The notes under the pieces: model-generated
Database searches by the model: none
What the model was told of the DNA's origin: nothing
Seen by the model: the letters and a program-made list of their open reading frames with translations, nothing else
NCBI GenBank assembly: GCA_001584585.1
Contig: LSYV01000008.1
Span: 1,471,293 to 1,535,292, forward strand
Origin: Gonium pectorale
Lineage: Eukaryota; Chlorophyta; Chlorophyceae; Chlamydomonadales; Volvocaceae
Length of the DNA: 64,000 nucleotides
Direction of reading: 5' to 3'
Program-made: the position numbers and the translations under genes
Shown here: positions 23,581 to 37,300 of the stretch, piece by piece
How positions within the stretch are numbered: position 1 is the first letter of the stretch
Layout of the letters: each line of letters opens with the position of its first letter

Positions 23581-25302
23581 AAGCACATGCGACAGGAGAT
23601 CTTAGATGGGGTGGGGGTTGATGCGCGGGCACCCGAGGGGCTAGTGCCCCTGCGGCTGACGGCGCCGACGTGCGGGCGGGGCTTCTGTGTTTAGTCCGTC
23701 AGAAGGCGGTGCGTGCTTTCAGCATGGAGGTCAGGTCAGCTGGCTGTGCTCCTCGGCTGTCCACAGAGCAGGACAAAGGTCGTATCGTCTGGTGGCGATC
23801 AGCCGAATGGAATACACGAGATCGCGAAGAGAGCGTTGCAGGGAAGCCGGTCAGGCTGAGTGGGCTTGGCATCGATAATCGTATGCGTAAGGGGCCAGGC
23901 AGAGCGGCCGGGTGCAGCGGGGGTCTATCATTGTCAGGGCGAGGACGCGAGAATGCACAGGGCGGGCGCGGCCAGCGTCTGAATGCGTGTTGCGATCTAC
24001 CGCCCCAGTGCTCACCCGAGCGCGAGACGGAACAAGGCGGGTGGCTGCCAGTGGCAGCGGCCGGCGGACAGCAGTGCAATGACCGAAGGGCCAAAAATGG
24101 TGATGGCTGTTGCTGCAAAGGGCTGGCCGGGGAACCCCATTGATTATGCATTGTTCCGGGGACGCGGGCCTGTACTCCCCACACCAGCCTTGCTACCTGA
24201 ACTAGGCGGACTGACTTATCAGCTCAAGGTCGAAGAATGAGGGTGTCACCCATATGGACATGCACACCTTGCTCCCCCTTTCTCTGTGTATTCTTACACA
24301 CAAAGGCGTGACGTTCAGACGTTGTCGACAGGGCGGACTGGTGCAAGGCTGCCTCACACGTGTCACATACATGGATGCATCCCCATACAGGCCCCTGCAC
24401 GTATGCAGATAAGTCGGGCCTGGCCGCCGCCCGCCGGCAGAGCGCGCCGCCGTTGGAAGGTACCTGACAATGGCATCCGGACACGCCGCCGTACCTCCAT
24501 GAGCGAAGTCAGGTGCTGCGCGTCGGACAAGAACAGGGGCTGCGCGTCGTTGGAGCGATGGCATGCTTGTGTCGCATCTTCCGCATACACTGGACTCGAG
24601 GGCAGAAGGAGCCTGAAGGAACTCAGGACGGCGGAACAATGTGCGGCTTGCTGCGGCAGTCTCCCGTACATCCCGTGACAGCGTCTCGACACGCACCCGT
24701 TACGGCCTTGCTTTCTGGCAAACCACGTGAAGAAGCAGACATGAGGTGACGTTCATTTGCAACCGCTGTCGGAGCTTGCGACAACTTTTCGACAGTGTCT
24801 CTATCTCCTGTGCCCTTCTGACCACGGCATGAAACGATCGCACGCCGATTGAGTTGTGCAGTAATGCTAGGGCCGTTTATGACCGGCGGTACGCTCGATT
24901 CTTCGCCGGTACTGACCTTGCCGTGCGGTCCTGCTCCGTGCTCTTTGCCCGCCCGAAGTCCTTTCCATAAACTGCCTGATTTGTGACCAATCCCTCTGAA
25001 GTCGTATTCGTTATTCCTGCTGAAACAGTGATCGAACGGCCCGCACAGTCCGACATAGAGGCTTGGGCGTTGCTCGGTCAAAGCGCCGATTCACAGACAC
25101 TTAAACTTAGCTAAAGTAGCTCTGTAGGCCGCAGTCGGCCGTGAAGGAGGCGGCACGGCCGTCCACGGAACGTGCGTACAGTAGCCGACTATCGAAGCAA
25201 CAACCAGGCAAGCCCATGCAGCAGGACCAACGCTACATGTATCCTTTCATCAGTGGAAACATTTGACTGTCTGCATTGTATTGTTCTGCAGAGTCTCTCG
25301 CC
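23581..25302. other. intergenic, no supported gene
   Basis: Frames are short and carry no motif I recognise. It contains the 3' flank of the ankyrin gene and the upstream region of the 40-exon gene. Confidence 0.5.
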
Positions 25303-28300
25303 ATGTCGGAAGATGCGGCGCGAGCTGCAGCCGAGAGAAAGATGTCGACAGGAGTCGACAAAGAAATGGTGACGGGTAAGATTGCATCGAGCGTTGTCTT
25401 CGAGAATGGACGTGCCCAAACTAACCGTTGGGCATGGCGGGAAGAGCGCAAGTACCAATACCTTGACAGCGCCTATTGCCCCTTCGGATGAACCACTAAT
25501 GAAGATCGTATGCGTGGCGCGCACGCAACGGCGTGGTTTTGCTGTGGACGTTGAAAAGGGCTCCCTACGAACCCCGAATCGTGGCTCGCGCCTGCTCTGC
25601 AAGTTCAGGCCATCCCATAGGCGGCTCTACGGCTAGTAGCGACCTGACCAGAGACAGCAACTAGGAAAAAGGAGTTGCAGGTTCTTGAACTCCCTCCCGT
25701 GCACTTTATCCCGTGCCTGCCCGAACGGCGGATGGAAAGGCCCACCCCCCGGTCCTCCATACCGCAACCTCTGATAGGTCCACATCTCGGGGAAGGGCGC
25801 CCTTGGCTTCATCTAGCCCCTCCCCGACCTTGCTCCCTCCCTTGGCCCTTGCCCCATGTATTGCAGTTAACGTGAACAACACGTCAACCATTTCCACCGT
25901 GGACGTGCTGCGCAAAGGTGTGCACAACCGTACGGCAGGCAGTTGTGGGTACTGTACGTTCCGTACTGTCACTGTTGCACGGCACGGCATTGCTACCTGC
26001 CAAAAATGCCCAACGTGCACGTGCCAGCACGCTAGCACGCGGGGGGTCATCATCGCGAAGTGTGCAACACCACGCGTACGGCACCGCTCTCCTGTCTGCA
26101 TGCGCAACAACCTGCCCAGGCCCGCCTCGCGCTTGTGCTGCCGCACGCGCCTCGTTTGTTTGGGATCCGTCGGACCCGCTCCGCCTCTTGGCCTCTGTTA
26201 CCTCTGTACCTGTACCTGTGTCTCAGCAGCTGTATCTGCACCTATCGTTGGCACGGCCCGCCCATTGAATGGCCGGCCTCTGGCTGCCGCCTCGCTCATC
26301 GACTAAGGACCTGGGTGGGGGCGGGACCGCCCACAGCAGGCGCAGCAGGCGTCCCCCTAAGGCTCCTATTGCCCACAAGGGCCATCCACCACGGCATAGG
26401 GCCCTGCACCCGTCCCTGGAGGGCTGAGGCGTAAGAATGGCGCTGACGTGCCCGCTCGGGCGCCCCTGTAACCCACTTCCTCCACCTCTCCGCAGCGGGC
26501 ACCGCACGGAGGGCGGCCATTGACGGCTTCCTGCAAGGTACGGCCCTAGGTCTGGGTCTGGGCCTGGGTCTGGGCCTGGGTCTGGGTCTCGGCTGGCCGA
26601 GCGCTGAGCGGGGCCGGGAGGTAGAGCAGCGAAGACGGGCAACGAGTCAGAACTGCGGGGAAACGGGGCGGGGAGGGTGTGTGTGGGTAACGGCGACCAA
26701 ACAGCAGCTCGGTGCCAAGGCAGCAGGAACCAGGGGAGATGCCGCCATGCACCCCGTGCCCCCCGCCTCTCACGGAGCGCCACAGCCACTCAGCAGCCGC
26801 AGTCAGGCTACTGGGGCAGCTAGTGCCCGCCCGGCGGGCGGGTGGGGGCGGGTGCTGCTCGGACAGCGGGCTTGAGGGCGGGCCGGGGAGGACTGGGGCC
26901 GCCCGCCGCCAAGGGCCAGTGGTAGCAACCACGTCCGATCCGCCAAGACTGCGGGCTTGGACTGCAGTGCAAGATGCCCCCGATCGTCTCTCCCGCCCTG
27001 GGCCTTCACCCACCCCCTATTGGTGCCCCAACCAACAGAGCTGGACCACAACCATGACGGCAACATCAACGCGGACGATGTGAGGGCGGGAGCGCACGCG
27101 GGAGGGTGGGAGGGCAGGGCGGCAGGGGGTCTTTTTCCGTCCATCTCCCCATCCAACCCCCTACCCGCCCTGCTCCGATCGCACTCCGTACTAACAGCCT
27201 TCGAGCCGCATGATAGACCGATCGACACCATCACCCTCCCCATGCAAATCCTTTCACACACGCGCTGAGTTTCACATGCTCCTGCCGGCTGCTGCCGCCC
27301 CGGCCCGCAGCTGCTGAGCATGCTGGAGGGGGTGGCCACCCAGCGGCGGCAGCGGCGCTGGATGATCTTCGCCATCGTGGGGCTGCTGTTCTTCTGCTGC
27401 GCCACCGTCGCCGCCACGGTCGGCCTGACCTACGCGGTGGTGCACGCGCTGAAGGACACTGAGGCGAGTGCCGTACTGTAACTGTAACCGTCTGTTGTTT
27501 ATCGCAAGCGGTGGGACTGCTGGGCGGTGGGCCTCGCCACGAGTGCGAAACGCGTAACGGGCCTGGGCCGGGACGGAGCCGCAGGCGAGGATGGGGCTCG
27601 GGGGCAGGGGGACTGTGCGCGTGCGTTAACAGAGTGGCGCGGCGGCGCACACCGCGCGGGCTGTGCAGTGGAACCCGCCGTACAGCCATGTACGGTGGAT
27701 CCCAGTTTTTCCTGTGTGTAGTCAGCAGGGCACTCACAGAGGCAAGGATTGCATGCGGCAGGGTTTCTGTGTATTACGTCATGCGAATGGGCGGCAGGGT
27801 TTCTGTGTGTATACATACTAGTCAGTGCGCGCTCGTTGCCTCAGGTGCGAGTTAGGTGGGAGAGGCGTCGGGAGCAGGGGCGGACGATGTTGAAACTCCA
27901 TTGCGTCGTCCCTGGCCCCAACTCGATCGGTCTCCAATGTGTTGTCCCTGAACCCGAATCAATGTGGACCCGTTGCAGATCTCTGACAGCACAATGTACG
28001 TTAAGGGATCCAAATCCGAGATCGTACACATCGGCAGCGCGGATTTCGTCCTGGTGGACGGCCTCATGGTCAGCCGCCAGGCGCTCACGAGCTTTGCCGC
28101 CGCCGGCAACGGACCCGGATCCGGCATTAACGTCACCAGCGGCGGTGGCTCTGGCCGCCGTGCGCTGCTGACAGGGGCGGCCGGCGGCGCCGCCGTCAGC
28201 CTGCCGCCTCAGGCCATTGTCCGCACCGCGAGGTGGGGCGGCGGGGCGGGGCGGGGCGGGGCGGGGCGGGGCGGGGCGGGTGCCAACGACGAGGAGGGGC

Positions 28301-31300
28301 GAGGCGGGGCGGGCGTGGGGGTAAGGACGGGGACGGGGATGGGCCTGGGGCGTGGAGCGTGGGATCGGGCGATAGTGGTGCCCCATCTTACAGTTCTGCC
28401 AAACCTGCCGCCACGCTCAGAGCCCATGCTTACATGGGGGGCGACCCCGGCCCAGATGGACCCGCGGGTCGGTGTCACAACCCACTGGTCTGCGTCACTC
28501 CCCGACCGCCCAAAGCGAGCCTCGGCACCTCAGCAGGTTGCCCCAACCCTAGGGCTCCTCTAGTTGCCTAGCCGCCCTGGGTGTCTGGCGATCACCTCCC
28601 CAGCGCCCGAAGACGACTCGACCCCCCGCCCCCCGTCCCCGCCCGCCCCGCCGGCACCCGGCACCTGGCCCCCGCAGCTTCAAGGGCACACCCCAGCGCT
28701 TCTCCAGCCGCGTCGACGTGCGGGTGCTCATGGAGATGGAGTACCTCTATGTGGGTACGGATGAGGACTCACACGGGAGACGGCTTGGATTGCGCGTTTG
28801 GGGCATGCGCACGGGAGTCATGCGCCCACAGTGCTTTTGATTCCCGCCCCCCGCACCTCTCCACGCCTCGTGCCTCTGGCCCACCCCCAGATCCAAGGCT
28901 CCGCCGCCAACACCGAGCTGGCGCTGCTGGTCCTCGGGGTCGCCCGGGTGCCCGCGGAGGGGAGCAAGTGGGGCAGCGTGGTGCGCATAGTCACGGCGGC
29001 AGGTGGGTGGCACACGGGCCCATGGCGGTCCCCGGGGATCAGTGGACGGGCGACCAATCCGCCCCCACCCCTGCCCCCTGTACTTCCAACTTGCGTCCCG
29101 TCCCGTCCCCGGCACGTCTCCCCCCTCTTCCTATGCGATCACGCCTTCAGATGGGGACCTAACCCGGACTGACGTCGGTAGACCAGGGACCGGAGACTGC
29201 CTTTGCTAACGCCCTCCGCAGCAGAGGCGCTCCTGACGACCACCATTTCCCCGCACACCCCGCGCCCGCCCCCTCCCCGACCCGGCGACCCCCTCCAGGC
29301 ACGGTGACGTTGGACGACGTGGTCCTCAGCTTCTCGCCCGAGGTGGCGCCCCTGTTTGCGGAGGCGGGCTTTCGAGTGTCGCGCACCCGCCGGATGCTGC
29401 TGGGTGCGTGTCGGCCGGCGTCGGGCGGTGTTTGGGGGGTGGGCGGTGGCGCGGTGCTGCTGTTAGGGGCTGCGATCAATGGCCTGGCTAGCGCGTGATG
29501 GCTGGCAGCGGGGGGTCTGCCCCGTCTCGAGGTACGCGTCTGCTGCCACGTCAGGCCTGGGTGACGCGACCAGGCTCGGCCGCCGAGCCAGCTGCGGGGT
29601 GCGCCCCTCCCGCCGCCCCTCCCGCCGCCCCTCCCGCCCTCCCGCCCACCCAGCATCCACCCGTGAATCCGTCCACGCCGCCGGTCCATGCCACGGCGCC
29701 GCGCTCCCATCCCGCCTGCACCCGCCTCCTTGCCCGCGCTCACACATCCAAGCTGCCCGGCCCACGCCCTTGTGACCGTACACATGCCGTACCACACATG
29801 CCGTACATCGCGTCCGCAGGCATATACGACGTGCTCGGCTTCTTTAGCTGGATCGAGGTGCGCGGGGTATATGCGTGGTATTAAGGGGAGGGCCACCTTG
29901 GTGAGGAGCTATGTGAGGTCTGCGTGAGGTGGCGGTGGGGGCGCACGTGGGAACTGCGGGACAACAGGGCCGTGCAAGATGAGACTAGTTCAGCCGCTAC
30001 CGGCGCCCAGTCCCGTGCCACCACCGGACACCTCCCCACGCAGCAGGCCGTCGGCAACCCCCACAACCTCTTCCCCCACCTGTCCCTGCCCCTCAACTGG
30101 CGAGTGCCCCCCAATCCCCTCCCCCCCACCCTCCCCCCCCCCACCCCTCCCCCCTCAACCCCCTCCCCCCCCACCCTCATACAGAGCCTGGACGTGTTCA
30201 ATCTACCCGAGGATGAGGCCCGCCCGCAGCTGCCCTCCCAGAGCAACTACATGCTGCTCAAGGTACGACACGGTCGGGCTGGTGTGTACGGCATCGTTCC
30301 GGTTGGTTGGGCTGCGCTGAAATCCTTGGCTCGCCTCATGCGTGGGCGACGGCCCGGCTGCCTCCGTCCTCTTGCCTCCCTTCCGCACTCCCCTGCGCAC
30401 CCGACCACCCCTGCTGCTCCTGTCGCCCCTGCTACGCGTGTTCTCCGCGTGTCTGCAGCCCACGCCCACACATCTGAGTTTGCAGCATACGTGCGAGCTG
30501 CGCCACCTCCTCCCCCCCCCTCCCCGCTCAGATCTACGAGCCCTGCGCCAACCCCACCAACGTGGAGGAGGACCGCTGCGTCTACGAGGTGACCAAGGCC
30601 GACGCCGACACCAACAGAACGCTGGCCTCGGGCTCCATCCCGACGGAGGAGGAGCTCAACGCCAGTATCGACAGCCTGATCAACGAGAGCAGCGGCGGCG
30701 GAGGCTCGCACCGCCGCCGCCGCCGGACGCTGCGCACCGCACCGCACCAGAGGTGCGCGGCCATGTGGGGTGGTTCTGGAGAGGGGTGCTCAGAGGGGGG
30801 GTGCTCCAGACGGTTGGGGCTGGAGTGGGGTGGGGCGGGGCGGGCGGGCGTGACGAGGAGCGGAGCGGGGCCGTTGCAGGGGGGGGCAGAACGGTATGGC
30901 GCTGAGGTGCACCGCGCGGTCGAGGTGGCGGGATGGTGTGTGGGGCTGGGCACGGGGATGGTGTGTGGGGCTGGGCACGGGGCACGGGGATGGTTTGCGC
31001 GCCAGGTAGGTTGGGTTGGAGGAGGCGTGCGCGTGCCTGCCCCCGGGGCAGCCCCCACTGCCGTAAGAAGATAGGCCCGTCCGAGGACCCGACGCCAGGC
31101 GAGCTCGGGAGCCTCGCCTGAGCCTGGCTGCTGACCCGGCCTGCCCCCTCCGTGTGTACGCGCGCGTGTGTGTGTGCGCAGGGGCCTGATCAGCACCAGG
31201 AGCAGGAGGATGTCAGGTGCGGCCAGTGCGGGGCAGAGTCATAGGGGTTACGGCTGCTGGGGCAGGGCCAGGCGGCCAGCAGACAGCGTTTGGTATGGAA

Positions 31301-34300
31301 ACGAGGTAGCGACGTGTGTGTTGAAAAGGAACGACGTGTGTGTGTGCTTGTGTGAATGCTTGCATGTATGCATGCTGCTGCTTGCGCACACGGGACGGCG
31401 GGTGTCCAGCCGCCCAGCCAATGTGCGTCGCGACGGCGCTGCCGCCCCCCCGACTGGCCCGGCGCTGCACCCCCTGCCTGCTGCCCTCCACCGCCCAGAT
31501 GCCGGATCGGCGGGCTTTGAGGACCTGGCGGGTGTGGAGCTGGTGGATGGGGTGCGATACATGACGCAGTGAGTGTGGCTGGGGCGCTGGGGGCGGGCGG
31601 GCGGGTCGAGGTGACGGGGAGGGCGAGTAATAGCGCGTGTGTGGGGGGCGGCAGGGGTGAGGGGGCAAGGGCGGATTGCCGTGTATGGCGATGCAGCAAA
31701 GCGGGCAGGGCTGCAGCCCGGGCGTGAAGGCAGGAAGGACAGGAAGTGCGGGTGCTCGTGCCCTTGCCATCGCGGAGGCGCCGGTGTCTCGCGCTGCGTC
31801 AATCTCCGTCTCCTCCAGTATGTGTGTGTGTCCGCTTCCTCCCTCCCCCCGTGCCATCCTCCGCGTCCCTCATCCGCACTTGCCGCGCCCCCACGATCCA
31901 GTTTACCTGCTGCCACATGTTCAATAAGTCACCCACCCAACCGCCAAACAACCCAACCGCCCAACCGTAAAAATCACAGCAACGAGAGCGCCGTCAGCTG
32001 GCAGGGCCTCAGCCGCACCGCCTTCTACTTTGCGACTGCGCCCGACTACCGCAAGGTGGAGCTGCTAACGCAGGACGGCAACGTGCATGCGTGGCAGGAG
32101 AAGGTGGGGCGGCCTGGCATGGCATGGCTGCTTGGCGCCTGGCGGGCTGTGGGTGCGGTCGAGTGCCGACAGCACTGGGGCCGGGCCGCGTGGGCCGTTT
32201 TCGGGTGCAGCGTTGTGCTTGCGGAGGCCAGCGGAATGTGCATGGATTGGTGGATTCTGGGGGCAGAGTGAGTTGTGTGTATTCTGGAGGCACCTGCGCG
32301 TGTGGTCAGAGGAGCTGGGGGCAGAGTGGGCCTGTGCGGGTGGGTACCGTGTTATCTGGCGTGGGCGGCGTGCAGTACGGCGTGTGCCCAGTTCGGCAGC
32401 AGTTGGTGGGCTAGGTGGCCATTCCTCACCGCTGCGCTCCAGCCTCGGGCGTGTCATGGGAAGAACACATGTGAGTGAGGAAAAAAGAGAAACCTGCAGA
32501 GAAAGAGGGAGCCCGCCTCTGAGGCATCCAGTCAATTGCACACAACTTGCATACCTGTCACTCAACCCCAACCAACGCCGCTTTTTACCTCCCTACAGGT
32601 CTGGCCGGATGGAAGCGACCTGGATCCGGTTCCAATGTACTGCACATCGTACAGCCTGCCGGAGAACCTGGTCAGCCAGGCGCGGGCTGACCCCAACAGC
32701 CTCGTCAGCTTCGAGTGGCTGGGGTACGGCGAGGTATACGACACGTAAGTCTGGGCTATGCCATGGTAATGTACGACGGGTGCGGTGGCGTTCACGTGGG
32801 ACGTCCTGGTCCCGGTGATACGGATCGGCGCTCCCACCCCTCTCCCATCCGCGCGCTCTACCGCAGGTCTGCTCGCCACTTCAGGCTGACCGTACGGCAG
32901 CCGAGCACGTCCGGCAGCCAAAGTCCCATCGAGATGCCCGAGACGCTGGTCATGGTGAGGGGGGGACGAGGGAGGGAGGGAGGGAGGGGTGCGTGTACGG
33001 TCATGGTAATCCAAATGCGGGCGCCAAGCGCGCAGGCCGTGTGCGTCATGCCGTGTCACACGCGTCAGACTGCCCGGGCGGCCTGGCGCCTGCTGGAGCG
33101 GCGGGAGCGGTGGGAGCGGTGGGAGCGGCGGGAGCGGTGGGAGCGGCGGGAGCGGTGGGACGGAGCTCGCCGTGCCGTGCTGCGTGCGCTGAGCAACACC
33201 CCCGGGTGGCCCCCCGGTGGGTGGTGGGTCCGCCCCTCCCACACTCCGCGCATGCCCACCGGCTGTCGTCCCTGGGGACCCGCCCAGCATTGAACTCCCG
33301 CCCCCCGGCTGCTGGGTCAGCGCATCAGCTCTGGGACGCATGCCCCCTGAGGGCCCCCCCCACTGCGTTCTCAAACCCCTCTTCCCGCATGATGAGTTGG
33401 GGCGGTTGCCTGTCTACCCCCGCCCTCCCCGCCCCGCCCCGTGACCGCCGCCGGCCCGGCACCCGACGGGCGCGTGATGTGCATCGAGCGATAGCGCCTC
33501 GTACGCCCCATACCGTCCCTGACCCCATCATGCCGGCCATCAGGACCATCGACTACTGCGGCACGCAGGCCGTTCAACCGAGGAGCAATGCCATGTATAC
33601 GCGGGCTCCGAAGTCCCTTTCCGGAAAGAGAGCGTGGCTGCGTGAGGGCGCCACTAACACCCCCCTGCCGTCCCTACCCACCGCGCCCGCCCGCCAGGAC
33701 TACTGGGACACGCTGCGGGACCACTCGCCGCTGGCCTTCGAGGTCACACACCCCACCGCCGGTGAGGGCCGTAGTCCCGTCCGTTCGCGTGGCGGGGGTA
33801 GGGAGGGGGTAGGGAGGGGGCAGGGAGGGGCAGGGAGGGGGCAGGGAGGGGGTAGGGCAGGGGCAGGGCGGCTGTGTGCACCATCTGAACCCTTGTCCCC
33901 ACCCCCTGGCTCCCGGCGCGACACAGGCACCCTCTACATCCACGTCCTCGAGTACCGCAACCTCACGTCGGACGACCCCGCGACCGCCCCCGCGCTCTTC
34001 GTCCCGCCCGCCGAGGCGGCCTGCGTCAACAACCCCACCGCGCCGCGCCTGTCGTCGCCCTTCACGGTGCCCCAGTACGACAGCGTGGACGAGGGCGGCC
34101 TGGAGGCGCGCGGCCCCGGTGAGTGAGCCTACCCGGACCCATCCCGGTACCAGACAGGCCCGCCCTCCCCGCCGTCTGCTTCATCAACCGACACGTGCCA
34201 TGGAAGTACGGCACATTGTAGCCGCAAGTGTTATTTGTCGTACGCGCCGGCGTGCGAGGTCCTCGCTTGCCGTCCTGCTCGTTCGGGCTTCAGTAAGCGC

Positions 34301-37300
34301 CTGCTGTGTCTCCCACCCATGCCGGTCGATCAGCACTCGTGTGCCTAACAAGTGGCTGTAGGTGCGTGCACAACCTGACCCGCCCTGCGCCGTCCCGTCC
34401 TGCCCTGCGCTTGACCTGCCCCGGTCTGCACCGACCCGAGCCGTTCTGACCCGCAGAATCCCTGGCGCTGAACGAGACCGTCCGCCGGCGGCTGATGGGC
34501 GGGGCTACTCCGGCTGAAATGGCGGCGGAGTCGGAGCGGCGGGTGGCGGTGTGGGCGCAGCTGGACCACGCCAACGGCACGGGCGAGTGGCCGGACTGGG
34601 CAATCGAGGCATACGGCGGCGTACGGCCCTCGCAGTCGAGGCGCGACGAGCGGGTACGGCACGGGTGCGGGCCTGTACGACACGGTCGCCTGAGCCTAAG
34701 ACTCTTCGGCTGCGCGACTGTGCAATCGGGGCCGTACGGCGGGGGAATCAAGTGTTAAGGGTGCGATGAGCAAACACACTATGCGTGCTAGCGGTGCGGC
34801 GCGGGGTAAAAAGCGCATGTGCACTTTGACTGTAACCATCTTAAACACCGTGCCGTCGCCGTTACCACCGCCCACCACCACCATCACCACCCCCACCACC
34901 GCCAGATGCTCCAAGGCAAGCTGACCTGCTCGCCGACGTACAGCAAGACCTTCGACCTGAGCGCGTGCCGCGTGGCCATCGGCCTGGCAGTGTAAGTGGG
35001 CTGGGCTGGCTTGTAGGCCCGTGTGGGCCTTTGTTACGTGTGCCGGGATCTGGCAGGGTTTGGGACGAGATGAGCTTTTTAGGTGCTGCGCTTGCCGGGT
35101 GTTCGCTAGTGCTGGTGGCCTGGCAGGTAGGCCAGCAGGGATGATCATGGTTGCGGATTGTATTGAGCAAAAGTTGTGGGTTTGGGTGCAGTGCCGCGGC
35201 AACGCCGCCGTGGCTGGCGCCAGACTGGTTGCCCGTGCTCGCCACGTAATGGGGTGCGCAACGCGCCTCCGTTTGCGTCTGCTGCTGCTGGCCTGCTGCT
35301 GCTGGTCCCTGACTGCTGGCCAATGACGACCGGAAGGCCTCTGCATCCACGCACGCACACCACGCATACACACCACGCATACACGCCAATGCCCCCGCCG
35401 CCCTCACGACCCGCGAACCCCGCCTCCCTCCGTCCTTGCCCCCGCCCCTGCCCGCAGCTACAAGTACCCGGTGATCGAGGCGACGTGCGGCGGGAACAGT
35501 GAGTCCGGGGGCCGGGGACCGGGGGCCGGGGAGCGATGCGAGGGGTCGCCTCGTGGAAGTGGCGTACCGTAGGCAGGGGGGATTATCGCGGGCTCTCTCG
35601 GTCTGTCTGTTGCGGACCGCCTTAATGGGTAAGTAGGCCACAAGTGGGCAACAAACCACCCGGTCCCAAATTGAACAACGCCGCGGCGCTGTCGAGCTGC
35701 TGACGGCATGCATCGCAACCACCCACCCGCCCACGCCGGGGCCGCTAGCTGGGTCGGTAGGTCACGCTCCCGTGCGGGTTTGGGTGCTCGAGCCTTCGGC
35801 CCTCGGGGACGGAGGCCTTCGGGGCTGCCGCCACCGCCCGCCGCCCGCCCCCGCCGACGTCCCCAACCCGGCCCTGCCTGCCCGCTCCGCTCCCCGCTGC
35901 CGCCCGCAGTCTTCGGTCTGCCCATTGCGCTGCGCGGCGGCTTCAACCTGGATATGTGCACCAAGCTGGTGGGTGCCTGGGTCGGTGGGCGGGTGGGTGA
36001 ATAGGTGAGTGGGTTGCAGGGGGCACATGGGTCAGGCAACTTGTACCTCTCCCCACCCTCGAGTAAGTGCTGTACCCCTCACCACCCTCGAGTAAGTGGG
36101 GAAGGGGGATGGAGGGGGAAGAAGAGGGAGGAGAAGGGACGCATCACGGGAACGGGATTGTCACGGAGGGCCACTCCATCAGACCATCACTCGCCACCTG
36201 CCCGCCCCCGCCCCCTCATTTCTCCACCGTTCAAGGCACGCCCAGTCGCCGCTCCCCTCCCCCCGTGATTGTCTGCTCATGCTATCCCCCCCGCCGCCCG
36301 TGTTGCCCCGCCCCCGGCCATCCCACCCCGTCAGGTGTCGGGCTGCATGGTCTTGTCAGTCGGCCTGGAGGGCTACCCCGCTCCCGTCAGCTACGTGGTC
36401 AGCTACCTCGGCATCCGGAACATTGAGATTGCGCGGGTGAGCGGGAGAGGGGAGGCGGGGGAGGGGAGGCGGGGGAGGGGAGGTCGTAGGGAAAACTGCA
36501 TGCGCGCTCTGAGTACGTGCCTGACGTAAGTGCTTCAGCGTGAACCCTGGCTGGCACGCCGTGGCGTGCCACCGAGCGTGAGGGGGTGGGAGCTGAGGCG
36601 CGTACATTAGGGATTCCGAACCTTGATAATCGCCAGCGGGATCGGACTCGGCGGGCGTGCATGTGTGCCTCAGCGGGAGATGCGTATCTCAGCGTGAGGA
36701 AACGCACAGCAGCGGCGGCTGGGTCAGTTGGGCGATCAACGCCGCCAGGTGTCGAAGCCTTGCAGCACATACCCACCAAGCCACCACTCTGGCCCCCCTC
36801 CCCAACTCCACGAAACAGCTGTGTGGCGGCTATGATGGCTACGCCGAGGAGGGATTCGTGTACGGCAGCCTCACCATGTAAGCACCGTGCGGGCGGGCGG
36901 GCGAGCCCCCGGGGCATCGGGTTGGATGGACTGGCAGCCAGCATGTAAGCCTACCGGGGGCACAAGCTGCGGGGTGGCTGGCCTGGAGCGGAAGCTGCAT
37001 CGTTCCGGGCGTCTATGGGGCATGTATGGGGGCAGCAACGATGGGGGAAAGGGGCTTCGGGAGGCGGCTGTCGAAGAGGGGCGGGTGGGTACTTGCCATG
37101 ATGCATGCTGCGGAGTTGAAGGGGAAACGGAACGAGCAACGACTAGCTGGGGAAGGGCCGGCGGCCGGCGGGGGCGGAGGGGGCCCGCTCGGTGCGCTCC
37201 TTGGTTTGCAAAGGGATCGCATTCGGGGACCGCGCGAGGGCCGCACCTGTCCTGGGGGCGGACAAGCAGCACCTTTCCCCATGCTCACCGGCAAGCCTTC

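Noticed and set aside
21813..23588. 591-codon minus-strand open frame
   Set aside because: It is antisense to the ankyrin gene, Ala/Ser/Arg-rich with no motif, and a codon-bias shadow of a GC-rich gene.
24202..24696. 164-codon minus frame
   Set aside because: Composition and residue order look like random GC-rich translation; no conserved block.
33544..33570. Possible exon reading TIDYCGTQ after a CATCAG acceptor
   Set aside because: Its phase does not fit the preceding exon (ends phase 0 at 32954) and it has no good donor. Exon 33698-33761 joins directly in phase.
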